DNA of 64,000 bases from Pogonophryne albipinna (taxonomy: Eukaryota > Chordata > Actinopteri > Perciformes > Artedidraconidae): positions 150,001 through 214,000 of the forward strand of contig JAPTMU010000280.1 of the NCBI GenBank assembly GCA_028583405.1, written 5' to 3'. Below are positions 47,791-59,776 of the stretch, in pieces. The stretch's first letter is position 1, and each line of letters starts with the position of its first letter. Below the pieces are notes generated by a model. That model saw only the letters and a list, made by a program, of their open reading frames with translations. It was not told the origin of the DNA and ran no database searches. The position numbers and the translations under genes were made by a program.

Positions 47791-48868
47791 TTGTGTAATC
47801 AACAAGGATAATCTGGTGTGTTTGAGTTGATGAGTAGTTCAGATATCACTGTAAAATCAATCGACAGTAAAGAGAATACTTACTTCCGGGTGTAAAATCC
47901 TGCGTTATCCAATGGGAATGGACGCTCACATTGTTCTCCGTAATACAATAAAGGGGACATGATCAAATAGGAATATAATTATCTTTTAAATAACGTTAAC
48001 TAAAGGGAACAATCTATTAGACACAGCTGAAGCTCTGGCCTTCCTTAAAAACTAACTAATTTAATAAAAATCACAGTTGTATTACACACAATGCACTGTA
48101 TTTTGAGAATAAAAGTTCGTAACTAATGCACCATAATACATTCGGACAAAAAATACAAATTATTATGAATACAAATAAAAGAAAAGAAGCCTCCCGTGAG
48201 TTACTACAAGCTATAAAGTAGATTTTAAAAACGTTTTATAGAATAAAAGCTCACTGCTGGACGTTGTAGAAATGCGTGTGTGCACCACGACAAAGCAGCC
48301 TCATTCACTTTACATTGGCGTTGTTTGCGTGGTGCAGACACGTAAATGTAGCAAAGTTCGTGACTCCACCACGCAATGCGGTGTTAAGGAGTCGTGGTGG
48401 AGTCACGCATTCTGGTGAGACCAGGTTGGTTGGATTGTGTATTGTCCGAGTCAGGGTCCTTTTTATTTTACTGTAACTTTGGAAGTTGTGTTACCAATGC
48501 TTACTGTTTATTTGATACCCATTTGGTAATGCAATTAATAAAAACAACAAGGTTTGGGTTTGTTCTTCAGATGACTGTGACGTTAACGTGTAAGCTCAAT
48601 AATGAACTCCAGCTCAACCAACCATATTGTAATATCTAAGTAATCATCTTGAAATATGACATTAATAATTGTAATATACACACATCTTATTGTGAGGTTG
48701 ATTTCACATACGCTACTTCGACATTAGCTTGTCTACATACTTGAGCATAGCCAATTTAAATTAACCTTAGCGATGCATACAGTTCCTAACTACATAATAA
48801 AATATCTCTCTAAGTTACAAGGATGACCTTATTTTACCAACCTCAAACAGAAGCTGTTTCTTCTACAG
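47791..48868. other. Unassigned region
   Basis: AT-rich. A short inverted motif built on GTGGAGTCACG/CGTGACTCCACCACG (48359-48410) may be a small MITE, and no protein-coding signal was recognised. Confidence 0.4.
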
Positions 48869-49469
48869 CAGGGGTACTCAAACTTTTTTGTTAAAGGTCC
48901 ACTTGTGAATTTTATACAAGGTCAATGGTCCGGATCAATGCCAGTAAAGTTTTTAAAGAAAGTAAAGAAATAAAAAAAGGAACTCACCTTGTGATAAACC
49001 CGCAAGAGAAAAAGCACTTGAGCTCCATACTGTTTCAGAAATAATCTTTGATGTGGTTTAGAACAGGATGGCGTTTTATCATAGCAGAATTTAACTTTAT
49101 CTCCGGTAGAATTCTGATCAGGCATTAGCTCCGCCTCCTCTTTTTATTTTTTTCAAGCTAAGGACCCAAAATCCACGTTTCTCTAACAGGGCTGCAAAAG
49201 AGGGGTATGAGCAGTATGCGGCATGGCTACAACGGGTGAACTGTTTGGTATTTTAAGCAAAAAACTTCACAGACATGTTTTGTATAGGTATCGCCCTACA
49301 ATATATTTTTCTAATATAGCATAATAGGTTCACTTTAATTTACATTAGAATCATCATTTTTTTAAATAATTTTTTTTTTCTTTTTAATAATGGGGCACAG
49401 GGTTCGGTCCGGATTGATTTGCAGGTTCGGTCTGGATCCGGACCTTGGTCTGGAGTTTGAGAAGCCCTG
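48869..49469. mobile_element. hAT (Charlie-like) non-autonomous element
   Basis: The left end CAGGGGTACTCAAACT is the inverted complement of the right end AGTTTGAGAAGCCCTG, apart from one or two bases. TTCTACAG flanks it on both sides (48861-48868 and 49470-49477), an exact 8-bp duplication. Inside at 48976-49338 is a truncated piece of the TTAA-type MITE family of 34617-35298. Confidence 0.92.
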
Positions 49470-49477
49470 TTCTACAG

Positions 49478-50460
49478 TATTATCCCACTTAACGAGTCCC
49501 AGTAGCTTCACGGAGCAGGTAGCAGAGAGACAAGAAGCTAGCAGCAGCAGTCACTTGACAGAGCTGTCACTCAATGTGACCACGCCCTAATTTATACAAA
49601 AACGTTAAGACCTAATATAAATAAAAGGGTCGCGTTATAAAACAATTCACTCAACAATTCCTAATCATGAAGGTGGAATCTAACTATATCCAGAATATTT
49701 GTATTGCATCCAGGGGTAGAAACATGTTTATTTCTGCTGTAAAGTTGGGCATTTTAACATGAAATTGATCCTTTCTGCAGTCATCGCCTATCGGCCAATA
49801 GATGAACTGCAGTTTGTGGCACTTCCTTATTGGCCTCCCGGCTCTGCCCCGGAGTTTGCCGCTTGGTTCCCACATGCATTTCAATCCAAACATGCACTTT
49901 TCCTTCCGTCCACCAGATGGCCTCAGTCTGTAACTTTTCACATGTTCACCTGTTTCCCTTTATCCAATCACCCCACAGTATTTAACCAGCCCACCTCCAC
50001 CTGCAGTTTGCACCATAATCAATGTAGCTTCATGTCTTTGTTTTTATAAATAAATCAGTGAAATTATTTAATCTGCCTGATGGTCCTCTCTTATTTCTGC
50101 CTCTCTACACACCTGTTGAAAGAGTTCAGGTGAGGCCAATTAAAAAATATATGTTTGAACAGTTTTATTTGTCAGTGACATGACTTTACCGAGGGACAAT
50201 TTATTGTAATTCCAATCCATCAAGCATCTCAAGTTTTAAAAACTCTGGCCCTACTCCAATATAGACACTGTACCATATGTTTAAAGCCTGCAGTCACTTG
50301 CTCATCCTCCCTTATCTTTCTTCGGTGTAACTGAAGCGGCAAGCAACTCGAACCGTTTGACCATCGTTTATTATCCTCAAAAATAACACTTTCTATGTTT
50401 ACAGGATATACAGCAGAAGCAACAGGGTCAAGTGGGGGATTTGAAAAGAGGTTAACCAAA
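49478..50460. other. Unassigned region
   Basis: No family recognised in the short frames here. GATGAACTGCAGTTTGTGGC and nearby words look like moderately GC-rich repeat DNA, but I could not place them. Confidence 0.35.
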
Positions 50461-50800
50461 TAGAGGAAGCTGGTATTATACTTGTGGTCACTAAGTTAGT
50501 AGTTCCTGTTTCAGGCAGATAGACAGAGTGTGTCCTTCCTGCTGTGTTCACACATTAGAAGCTATGTGACTGAGGCTGTCAGGGAGGAATTGGACATTTG
50601 GTCCAAAGTGTAAACATTCTTTACGCTTGCATGACGGAAATCTCTTTCATCTCACAAGGAACACTTACAAGGTTTTTCCAAAACATGTTTAATGTTTCCC
50701 AAGTGTTGTGTTGTAACCAGTAGGACACGCTTGATGTGTGAAGTCCTTTTGGTAGCACTTCATCTTTTTAGCCATTCTGTTTCTTACTTTTTCCCATCAT
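50461..50800 (+). repeat. Divergent third copy of duplicated segment A
   Basis: Words such as GAAGCTGGTATTATACTTTG-like, CAGAGTGTGTCCTTCCTGCT and CTTGATGTGTGAAGTCCTTT recur in the same order as in 52111-54922 and 56542-57425, but with many changes. Confidence 0.55.
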
Positions 50801-51789
50801 GCATCAGGCCGTTGTAGCTGGGTTTCTGGTTTCCAAAGGTAAACATAATAGTTGTTCTACATTATAATTATAAGCAAATCTACTTATCTACAAGTAACAC
50901 GTGTGTCAGCTGCAGGAGAAAGGAGAAAGACGTTTGGTTAATATGTGGCTCAATGTTCTTGAAAGCCAAAGTGAATAGCTGCTTGGGAATGGTTGTATTG
51001 ACGATTGCCGTTATGTTTGTCCTTTTGTGCATTCATTCATTTTAATTGATTCATATTTTTATTGTATTCATTTATTATTTATTATTTTTATCAGTTATTA
51101 ATATTAATTAATTAATAATCTGTTCTTGTCACCTGATGTGTTTTTCTTCCTGTCTCATTCACTTATTGTCAATGTCTGTATTTGTGGATTTCACTGTTGG
51201 GTTAAGTAAAGATATTGTTTTAATATATATATATATTTATGTGGCTCAATAAATAAACACTTTTAGTATTATCATACATAACATTGAAGCATTGTTTTAT
51301 TTACAATGTGAAGTCGATCCAGAGAAACAGAGAACAGAGGATGAATGACTTTGTAGCACGACAGAACTCTTACAGTGATCCATGTTTCCATAACCAGGGA
51401 CAGTGCTCTCATTCATAACAAAGCTGCAAGGCTGGGAGACAAGCGCAGAGACCAGTATTAGAACATTTTGGCGCTTTTAAAGTTTAACTTTAAAATAACT
51501 TTCTTTTGGACTTTTTGATTTAAATACAAATAAATCTTCCCCAACAGTTTTTAGCCTGTTGCATTGCACTATAGTGTTGCATTGTGCACAGTTCACTCAT
51601 TTAGTTTGTATTATTGCTCTGTGACGTGTCTTCACTTTCTGCAGTGAGATGACTCGTACAACGTGTTTTCTGAAGATACAATACTCACACTTCCTCTGTG
51701 GCACGGTCAACATTGTCATCTCTGTTCATGTGAAGTGGAAAGCAACTCCAATCTGTCCACCAGGGTTTCATTTCAGCATCTATTAAAAA
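50801..51789. other. Unassigned AT-rich region
   Basis: No coding or repeat structure recognised. Confidence 0.4.
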
Positions 51790-51893
51790 CACCATTGGTG
51801 CTCATGATATAAAGACAGGAGCCAATGTTTGCTTACCCTTCCTGCGAAACAAACATTGGTTCCTGCTTTTATATCAAGAGCAGATGGTTCCTA
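51790..51893. other. Perfect-stem hairpin, miRNA-precursor-like
   Basis: The arms 51806-51831 (GATATAAAGACAGGAGCCAA...) and 51850-51875 (...TTGGTTCCTGCTTTTATATC) pair over 26 positions with one mismatch and two possible G-U pairs. The loop is 18 nt. Weaker pairing continues outward to about 51791 and 51890. Total length (about 100 nt) suits a pre-miRNA, but a tiny MITE would look the same. I do not recognise the arm as a known miRNA. Confidence 0.4.
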
Positions 51894-52110
51894 AAACATG
51901 TCACTGTTTTCACAGACTAGACCCTGGTAAAGTTGATCCCAAGAAGAATAAATAAAATAATGTACTTAAATTTGTATGAACATATTAAATGCACATATTA
52001 TTCTTCAAACTGTAAACTGTTTAAGTAAAATTGACAGTTAATATACTTGTATGTGAATAACCTGAATATACATGTTTTGTGATCACATGTGTGACCCGTC
52101 TGATTGTTGC

Positions 52111-52211
52111 TGACTGATTGCCTGATTTTAAAAGAGGTATACAAAAAAGGACAAGCTGGTATAATACTTTGTCAAAAAGTTAGGACAGGTCCTGTTTCTG
52201 GCAGAGATAGT
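52111..52211 (+). repeat. Segment A, copy 1, left part
   Basis: TGACTGATTGCCTGATTTTA to CAGAGATAGT matches 56542-56645. It is interrupted here by an LTR insertion and continues at 54122. Confidence 0.85.
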
Positions 52212-54121
52212 TGTCACGATTCTTGTGTTGTGTCACGTTTTAAGTTTGTGTGTCTGGTAGTGGGTGTTTTTCTGTTCTCCTCGTCATGTTTTCCTCCCTG
52301 TGTATTGTCTGGGGCCTCATTTATAACGCCGTGCGTAGGATTCACGTGGGAAGGCTGCTTACATAGTAGAAATCCAAAAAATAGGTACAGAAATTTTCCG
52401 ACATTTTCCGATTCACCAAACATTGTGTACCGGCGAGGAAAGTGCGTACAGCACTTCCTACGCCGGTTTCCCTTTATAAATCACAACCGACTCGAAATGC
52501 GGTGCAGCTTTTGCGGGCTTCACGTAACGCCCATATTTGCCTATAAATAGTCAAAGAAACGCCCATTCATTCATTCTGACTGACTTTATGAAGAAGATCG
52601 CAGGAAATGACGACAGAACAGCTAAAAAAGACATCTCACACCGTGTCAGATTTTGGTTATTTTGGGGAGGTCGAGACAAATCACATTGTTTGGTGGATGC
52701 CGTTTGAACCAGAGTAGCAGCATGGAGGTCGGATCGTCACCAAAATTAATAAATAAGTGGTCCGAAAAAGGTTAATGACAAAAAAAATACACAGCCTTCC
52801 TCAGGCAGTGTGTTTGTACCGGGGACAGGAGACACCTCCTTGATGAGAGACTGTAAGAAATGATCGGGGAATCCCTCCGGAGTGGAGTCATGACGACTGG
52901 ATCTGAATTATGTTTTTGTATTTGGTGGTTTGTGTCCCAGCTGTCGATCAGCTGTGCGCAGCGTCTCCACTGCAGCCTGTGCGTCTCAACCCCCCCCCCT
53001 CCCCGCAGCAACTCTATATCCACCAGTTAAAGGAAACACAACTAATGTGTTGTGTTATATTAGCTGTACAATTGACCACATATGGTGTTCTTAGTTTCCA
53101 TACCTCCTGTGTTTTATGAGCGACTTATCAAGTCTTAGCAAACGGCATAAAACATGATTAAACGTGATAGTATATAAAACCATGCTCGTACAACCTATAG
53201 AAATGCAAAACGGCGTCAGTTTAGACGTAATTCTGTCCTCCTGCTTACCGCATCATTTATGAGAAAACATTTCATAACATTAACACAACATATTCGAGGT
53301 GGTTTTAAATAACATATCCGTATTTATTTATTTCTCCACGTTATGTGTGTGTGCACTGAGGAGTCGCAAACAGGCGTTTGTTTAATAATTGTAAGATTGG
53401 CTTTAATCAATGTTTGAAAATGAATTCTTCATATATGATAAATGAGAGGTAACATTTTATTTATGGTATTATTTCCACACATTTCTCTCCATTCTTCCTT
53501 CTGCCAACGGTGTCGCAGTTTCTCGTCTCTCCCGTTTTTGTGCTTAGTGCGTACGCATGGGTTAGAGTTTGCGTGGTGGACCGCACGTTTTCCCATCAAG
53601 TTAGTATTTTATAAATTGCAAACATTGCGTAGAAACTGGCGTACGCCATTTTTTGAGCGTATATCCCTTTATAAATGAGGCCCCTGGTCTTTCTCCCCGT
53701 GTTTTCCTGTCTGTCGTTAGTTTCCCTGGTGTGTCTAATTTCCTGATTGTTTTCACCTGTCATCCCTTCTGTGTCTCCTGTGCTCATCAGCGTCAGTCCC
53801 GCCCCTGATTGTTCCCACCTGTGTCTTATTGTCATGTGTTTAAATTCCCCTGTCTCCCAGTGTTCAGTGTCAGTTCGTTGTTGTCTCTTGCCACAGTCAG
53901 GTCTATGCTCTCTTTGTGCTATTGAAAAGTTTTGTTCCTCACCACGTGAGCGATTTTCATTTTTGTTCTTATTTTTTTTGTCATCTCAACCTGAGATTCA
54001 ATAGTGACTTTTTTGTTCATCTTGCCTGCTTATGGAAAAATAAAGTATCTACCAATACTTTAGCTCTGTCTCCCGGGTCGTGCAATTGGGTCCTACCTCC
54101 TAAGTGCTTGAGCTCTTAACA
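52212..54121 (+). mobile_element. Solo LTR-like insertion with nested element
   Basis: Starts TGTCACGATTCTTGTG and ends AGCTCTTAACA, with canonical TG...CA ends. ATAGT flanks both sides (52207-52211 and 54122-54126). The uninterrupted copy of the site is present at 56640, so the insertion is proven within the window. AATAAA near 54040 fits an LTR poly(A) signal. Without the nested element (52311-53684) the LTR is about 540 bp. No internal retroelement genes. Confidence 0.88.
52311..53684. mobile_element. TIR element nested in the LTR
   Basis: The ends GGGGCCTCATTTATAA and TTATAAATGAGGCCCC are exact inverted repeats. The second LTR (55010-55025) shows the unbroken sequence TATTGTCTGGTC, so the insertion site is clear; CTGG appears on both sides. 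The interior has no intact transposase. Confidence 0.85.
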
Positions 54122-54922
54122 ATAGTGTGTGTCCTTTCTGCAGAGTTTACACTCTCCACATCAGAGAAGCTGACAAATCAACATGACTCTGAAATGTCTT
54201 CCCCTCACGAAGCACACGTCTACGTTTCTAGTTGTTTATCCAACAAATGAAAAAGGTCACCCTTGATGTGTAAAGTCCTTTTTGGCATTATGGCATTTCA
54301 ATTTATAACAAAGCGTTAATGAAATATGTTTTTAGTTTCTCTTTTGTGTCTCATGCGATTCAGTAAGTCTGTCTTGAACAACGTTTCAACATCTTTCCAA
54401 CTCGTTCTCTTATCTTGGTTTAATGTGGTGCCTGTTCTCCATAAGAGGTTCAACGGGAGGAGACGGTTCAGGAGAGAAAGTCCTCAGACACACCCTGTAA
54501 ACCAGTGGCTTAAATAACGTTCAACACGTATAGTTAAAGAATAAGAAGAAGGATCAATGACCTTACAGCCAAATGATAAAACTCACAGTGACTGAAATAA
54601 ATAAATATAGATATAATACTTTACAGATGTTACATGGGGGATGTATGGAGTCTCATTTACTGATGTGTGACTGTTAGATGTCATGTTTCTATCTCATTGG
54701 CCTCAGAGCTGTCTGTCTGCTGGAGTCCCTTATTTAAAACCTGCTGTTTTCTGTCTGACTAGTGGACTGTAAGACCCTCGTTTATATATCAGTTTGATAA
54801 ACTGCTATGTCCAAGAATGAAAGGCTACGGTCTCAAAGTCAACAAATACATTTATTAATGAGATACATCAGATGAACATAGCACTATTAAAGCACTCAAC
54901 TTGATTTAGTGAATCCACAGTT
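54122..54922 (+). repeat. Segment A, copy 1, right part
   Basis: Continues from 52211. It is very similar to 56641-57438, including short frames starting MFLVSLLCLMRFSK in both. The similarity ends at the LTR at 54923. Confidence 0.9.
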
Positions 54923-55268
54923 TGTCACGATTCTCATGTTATGTCACGTTTTTAGTTTTGTATGTTTAGGTTTGGGTTTATTTTGCTGTTCTGTTCTCCC
55001 TGTCTCCCTTGTGTATTGTCTGGTCCCTCTCTCTGTGTTTTTCCTCCCTGTCGTTAGTTTCCCTGGTGTGTCTAATTGTCTGATTGTGTTCACCTGTTGT
55101 CCTTGTGTTTCCCCTCCATGTTATTCCACGGTCCATGTTCCTTGTGCTGCTCGTTTGTTTTGGATATTTTGGATACTGCCTTTTTTGCCACAGCTTTTAT
55201 TATTTAATAAAGCTCGCTTTTCGTTAAATTCTGCATTTGAGTCCTACCTGCTTCACCCAAGCGTAACA
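54923..55268 (+). mobile_element. LTR of a Ty3/gypsy-like element
   Basis: TGTCACGATTCTCATG to GCGTAACA, 346 bp with TG...CA ends. AATAAA near 55208 and GAGTCCTACCT near the end are shared with the other LTRs in the window. It is directly followed by leader sequence and an ATG at 55287, as at the 5' end of a retroelement. No matching 3' LTR was seen. Confidence 0.8.
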
Positions 55269-55286
55269 GTACGAACCAACCAAGAA

Positions 55287-56206
55287 ATGGACCCAGCAGA
55301 TGATCCATTTGAGGTGGAATTACAACATTTTACCTTTTATCTGGCTTGCTGCTATGATTGGTGGAAGGGAGCGTCCAGTGTTCTGCAGAAGGAGGCCGCT
55401 CTGGTAGAGGCGCACCGGTTGGCTATGGAGAAACCAGGCTTGGTGAAATTCTTACCTGGCTGGATTTTGAACTTCCTCTCAGTGTGTGATTTCCAGCCTG
55501 CTGACACCATACGTCTCGGTGTGTTCCGTCCGGAGTCAACCCCTGCTTCTTCCCCATGTCCTGCTCCTGTCCAGGAGCCGTTCTCGGGAACTCGTCTGGC
55601 TTTCGGAGGTCCACGGAGCCTCCAAAAGGCTCCTAAGAGAAGGAGTCGCAAGTCCAGGCTAGCAGCCCGAGCCCCAAGAGCCATGGTTCCAGCCCCAGTT
55701 CTGGCCCCAGCGGCCATGGTTCCGGCCCCAGCACCCATGGTTCCGTGCTCCAGTACCATCCCACACAGCCATGGTTCCGTGTTCCGGTTCCTTGCCCAGC
55801 AGCCATGGTTCCGGCTCCAGTGCCGGCCCCAGCAGCCATGGTCCCTGCTCCAGAACCGGACCTTACAGCCATGTTTCCGGCTCCAAAACTGGCCCACACA
55901 GCCATGATCCAGGCTTCAGTTCCGGTTCCCACAGCCATGGTTCCAGCTCCAGAACGGGCCCATGCAGCCATGGTCCCTGCTCCAGAACCGGCCCATACAG
56001 CCGTGGTTCCAGCTCCACTTCCAGCCATGGTTCCGGCTCAAGTACCAGGCCCAGCAGCTATGGTCCCGACCCCGGCTCCTCGTCGCCTGTTGGCTCTCCG
56101 GCTGACGCCAGCTCCCCGTGTCCTGTCGGCGTACCGGCCGACTCCAGCACCTCGTCTCCTGTCGGCGTACCGGCCAACGCCAGCTCCCAGAGGCCTGTCG
56201 GCGTAA
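55287..56206 (+). pseudogene. Gag-like ORF of the LTR element, frameshifted
   Basis: The frame starts MDPADDPFEVELQHFTFYL directly after the LTR, has a basic RRSRKSR segment, then changes to a Pro/Ala/Met repeat (AMVPAP units). The first frame stops at 55907; the repeat continues in another frame from about 55745 to 56206 (RLLSAYRPTPAP units), so there is at least one frameshift. No CCHC knuckle, protease or polymerase follows. It is a truncated retroelement copy with an expanded repeat; the exact family is not certain. Confidence 0.7.
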
Positions 56207-56211
56207 TGACC

Positions 56212-56535
56212 GACACAAGTTCCCTCTCAAGTCCCCTCTCAAGTCCCCTCTCAAGTCCCCTCTCAGGTCCCCTCTCGAGTCTCTTCTCGAGTCCCCTCTC
56301 AAGTCCTCTCTCGAGTCTCTTCTCGAGTCCCCTCTCAAGTCCTCTCTCGAGTCTCTTCTCGAGTCCCCTCTCAAGTCCTCTCTCGAGTCTCTTCTCGAGT
56401 CCCCTCTCGAGTCCTCTCTCGAGTCCTCTCTCGAGTCCTCTCTCTCGAGTCCCCTCTCGAGTCCTCTCTCGAGTCTCCTCTCGAGTCACCTCTCAAGTTC
56501 CCTCTCGAGTCGCCTCTCAAGTTCCCTCTCGAGTT
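56212..56535. repeat. CTCGAGTC-rich minisatellite
   Basis: Tandem words CCCCTCTCAAGTC, CCTCTCGAGTC and TCTTCTCGAGTC, with more than a dozen CTCGAG (XhoI) sites. It fills the gap between the gag-like repeat and segment A copy 2. The Ser/Pro/Leu-rich frames across it are artefacts. Confidence 0.93.
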
Positions 56536-56541
56536 TTTTTT

Positions 56542-57438
56542 TGACTGATTGCCTGATTTTAAAAGAGGTTTACAAAAAAAGGACAAGCTGGTATAATACT
56601 TTGTCAAAAAGTTAGGACAGGTCCTGTTTCTGGCAGAGATAGTGTGTGTCCTTTCTGCTGAGTTTACACTCTCCACATATAGAGGCTGACAAATCAACAT
56701 GAATCTGAAATGTCTTCCCCTCACGAAGCACACGTCTACGTTTCTAGTTGTTTATTCAACAAATGAAAAAGGTCACCCTTGATGTGTGAAGTCCTTTTTG
56801 GCATTATGGCATTTAAATGTATAACAAAGCGTTAATGAAATATGTTTTTAGTTTCTCTTTTGTGTCTCATGCGATTCAGTAAGTTTGTCTTGAACGACAT
56901 TTCAACATCTTTCCAACTCGTTCTCTTATCTTGGTTTAATGTGGTGCCTGTTCTCCATAAGAGGTTCAACAGGAGGAGACGGTTCAGGAGAGAAAGTCCT
57001 CAGACACACCCTGTAAACCAGTGGCTTAAATAACGTTCAACACGTATAGTTAAAGAAGAAGAAGAAGGATCAATGACCTTACAGCCAAATGATGAAACTC
57101 ACAGTGACTGAAATAAATAAATATAGATATAACACTTTACAGATGTTACATGGGGGATGTCTGGAGTCTCATTTACTGATGTGACTGTTAGATGTAATGT
57201 TTCTATCTCATTGGCCTCAGAGCTGTCTGTCTGCTGGAGTCCCTTATTAAAAACCTGCTGTTCTCTGTCTGACTAGTGGACTGTAAGACCCTCGTTTATA
57301 TATCAGTTTGATATACTGCTATGTCCAAGAATGAAAGGCTACGGTTTCAAAGTCAACAAATACATTTATTAATGAGATACATCAGATGAACATAGCACTA
57401 TTAAAGCACTAAACTTGATTTAGTAAATCCACAGTTCC
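56542..57438 (+). repeat. Segment A, copy 2 (uninterrupted)
   Basis: Matches 52111-52211 plus 54122-54922 without the LTR. The two copies flank the retroelement at 54923-56535 in direct orientation. Its function is unknown; no ORF with family motifs. Confidence 0.9.
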
Positions 57439-57610
57439 ACTTTCTGAGCTGAGAAAGATTTATTCTGTTTCCTGCAGTGAGGCACAAACACCGTGAAGGA
57501 TCTGTATAAAATGTCACAAAATGTCCAATTCCCCATCTGGTACTTGATTATCCAGCAAGTCCCTCTTATATACACCGACTGTGAACATGATTTATTGTAC
57601 TTATTCAAAG

Positions 57611-58100
57611 TAATAAACTGACAATGACAATACATATAAATATAGTTAAAAAGAAGAATCTCAAACATTTCATTGAACAGTTGGCGTTCAGTTAGGATAT
57701 TTGTTTTGTGGCGAGGAGAGAAGACACTTGAGGAGGATCCAGTGTTCAGACTCCAGTTTTTCAGATATGTGGTTTTCCAACACGTTCTCACTCCCAACCC
57801 GTCACATGTTGACGGTCGGTCAGGGCCCCTCCCCGTCACTCTATTACGGACAGGGTACCCCTTGAGAGTCAGTTTTCAACGGGCAGGGCGTCCCATAGAC
57901 CTTCATAGACCTCCCATAGCGTTGATAATAGACGCCATGAGAACGCTCCCCGACGGTCGGTTGTTAAATAAACTGACAATGACAATACATATAAATATAG
58001 TTAAAAAGAAGAATCTCAAACATTTCATTTAACAGTTGGCGTTCAGTTAGGATATTTGTTTTGTGGCAAGAAGAGAAGACACTTGTGGAGGAACCTGTTA
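57611..58100. repeat. Direct duplication (135 bp) around a repeat insert
   Basis: ATAAACTGACAATGACAATA to GAAGACACTTG occurs at 57611-57745 and again at 57968-58090. Between them lies GGGACGCC-rich sequence with CCGTCACATGTTGACGG (57798-57814), probably a short mobile element. Confidence 0.85.
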
Positions 58101-58104
58101 AGCC

Positions 58105-58700
58105 CGAAGGTCACCGCCGGCGGGTACTTTAGTTTTTTTTTTCACGACACTGTGTCTCAGGGGATCTTAATATTTAAGAACCTATGAATGTGTTATACCA
58201 GATTAACGGGAATAATCTCAGATAACTGACGATACAAACCATTTTTACCAAAACAAAACACAAGTCTCATAAGAAGCATCTAAATGACCCGAGCGAAAAA
58301 TGCTAACCTATTACTGTACCGATAATCACTCCTAGCTCCCTTATTACTTATCCTAGGTGCACATCCAACACATCGTTTATGATCGCAAGGAGACACAGAA
58401 TCTAACGGTGCCCACCTCAACACTGAAAGATACAAACTCGCGACGTTATCAACACAAACGTACATCAAAACAATTTGCGCTAGGTAGCCCACAACGCTAA
58501 CATGGCTTACCTTCGTCTTTGTCTGGTCTAAACTGGTCTTCAATGGCATTAAAACGATAAAAACGATGGTGTCGTTAATCCATAGGTTAATCCAATGTGA
58601 CTGCGTCCCCTTTGAAATGTTCTGATAATCCATAAGCAATAAAACAGCTTTTCCGTTGCTTGATATCAGAGCAGGGATATTTCTCCCCTCTGCTGAGAGC
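58105..58700 (-). mobile_element. Second copy of the THAP-element segment
   Basis: 58292-58645 matches 22374-22750, including GCACATCCAACACATCGTTT and the exon-like piece ending in a GTAAG donor on the - strand. The THAP domain itself was not found here. Confidence 0.7.
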
Positions 58701-59159
58701 TAGCATGCGCGGAGAGGCTACCTTTTTTTTTTTAACATGAGTGTGTGCGGGACGATTTCCCTTGGATTCTATTGGCTCTAACGGTCAGAAAGAGATGTCA
58801 CATGTCAAAATCGAACAAGGGGGGCCAGAGATAAGGAAAATCCACCCAAATGGCCCCAGAAGAGGTTTTATTTGCTAAATCTGTCTAAAAAGGTCAAATA
58901 TCACTTGTTTTGCATCAATCTTGATACAGGGTACTTATTATATGTTGTACTTTGGATTCCTAAAGCTTTTAGTCTACTAACCCATCATCCAAGGTTAGTT
59001 TTCACTATAAGTACAAAATATCTTTTGGACGGACACTATCATTTACAGTTTTTTACCATGTTCAATCTGAATTTTCTTTAAAATAAAAAACATCTATATT
59101 GATTCTGACTTTTCTACATACAACTCACAGGTTTATCATTACTTTGAGAAAAAAGATTA

Positions 59160-59776
59160 TTAATTTAACCCTTTTAGAAGGGAAGATATGGTCATTTGTT
59201 CTGGGAATGTCATTTTCGAGCCTGAAACCTTAAAAACAGGCTTGGGGCCTAACAGGTTAAGCTTTGTAGCTTTCTCATCTATCATTTTCAACCAAGCAGC
59301 AAGAGGCCCACGCAAGGATGTTTGAAAAAACCCACATGTAGAGTTGAAATACTCCAAAACAAAATCATCAGAGGGTTCCTTCCCCCGCGTCACCAAGCGG
59401 CTTGAGCGGTAATACCATCTACCAGAGGGCCCGCTTTTAGTCTCCCAGACGGTGCTTGTCAGGATTCTTTTCACTTCAACTTCTGGCGGCGGGTGAATAT
59501 TTTCTTCCACCACATTGAGGGGTTGCCGTGAAAACTCTTCTTTTATCTCGACAACAGTTTGCGTTTCTTTGCTTTCTTGTACACCGATGCTTCCACAATG
59601 ATTTCTTGATGCACTGCTTTTTCTGATGCAACGGTTGCGTTGAGATCTTTGGAAGACACCAGATTTAACACAGCCCAATCTGTTGAGGTCAACGTCGCTT
59701 TAACACTGCGGTGTCCATACGTTTCTCCATTCTTCAGATGATAAAAATGAAGTTCATTCGCCATATAGTTGAACAC
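59160..59776 (-). CDS. Unrecognised ORF pair, probably transposon-derived
   Basis: Two overlapping - strand frames. One is 172 codons (59160-59678), with KRILTSTVWETKSG, GRWYYRSSRLVTRGKEPSDD and FNSTCGFFQTSLRGPLAAWL. The other is 77 codons (59543-59776) and begins MFNYMANELHFYHLKNGETY. They may be one gene joined by a frameshift or splice within 59543-59678. I do not know the family. The stop-free length and natural composition make it more than chance, and the THAP-element copy next door on the same strand suggests a mobile origin. Confidence 0.4.

Noticed and set aside
55771..56615. Ser/Pro/Leu-rich and Arg/Glu/Gly-rich ORFs on both strands
   Set aside because: Frames of the CTCGAGTC minisatellite and the shifted Pro/Ala repeat.
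57420..57839. 139-codon - strand ORF
   Set aside because: It crosses several repeat boundaries, including one half of a duplication, and has no coherent domain.
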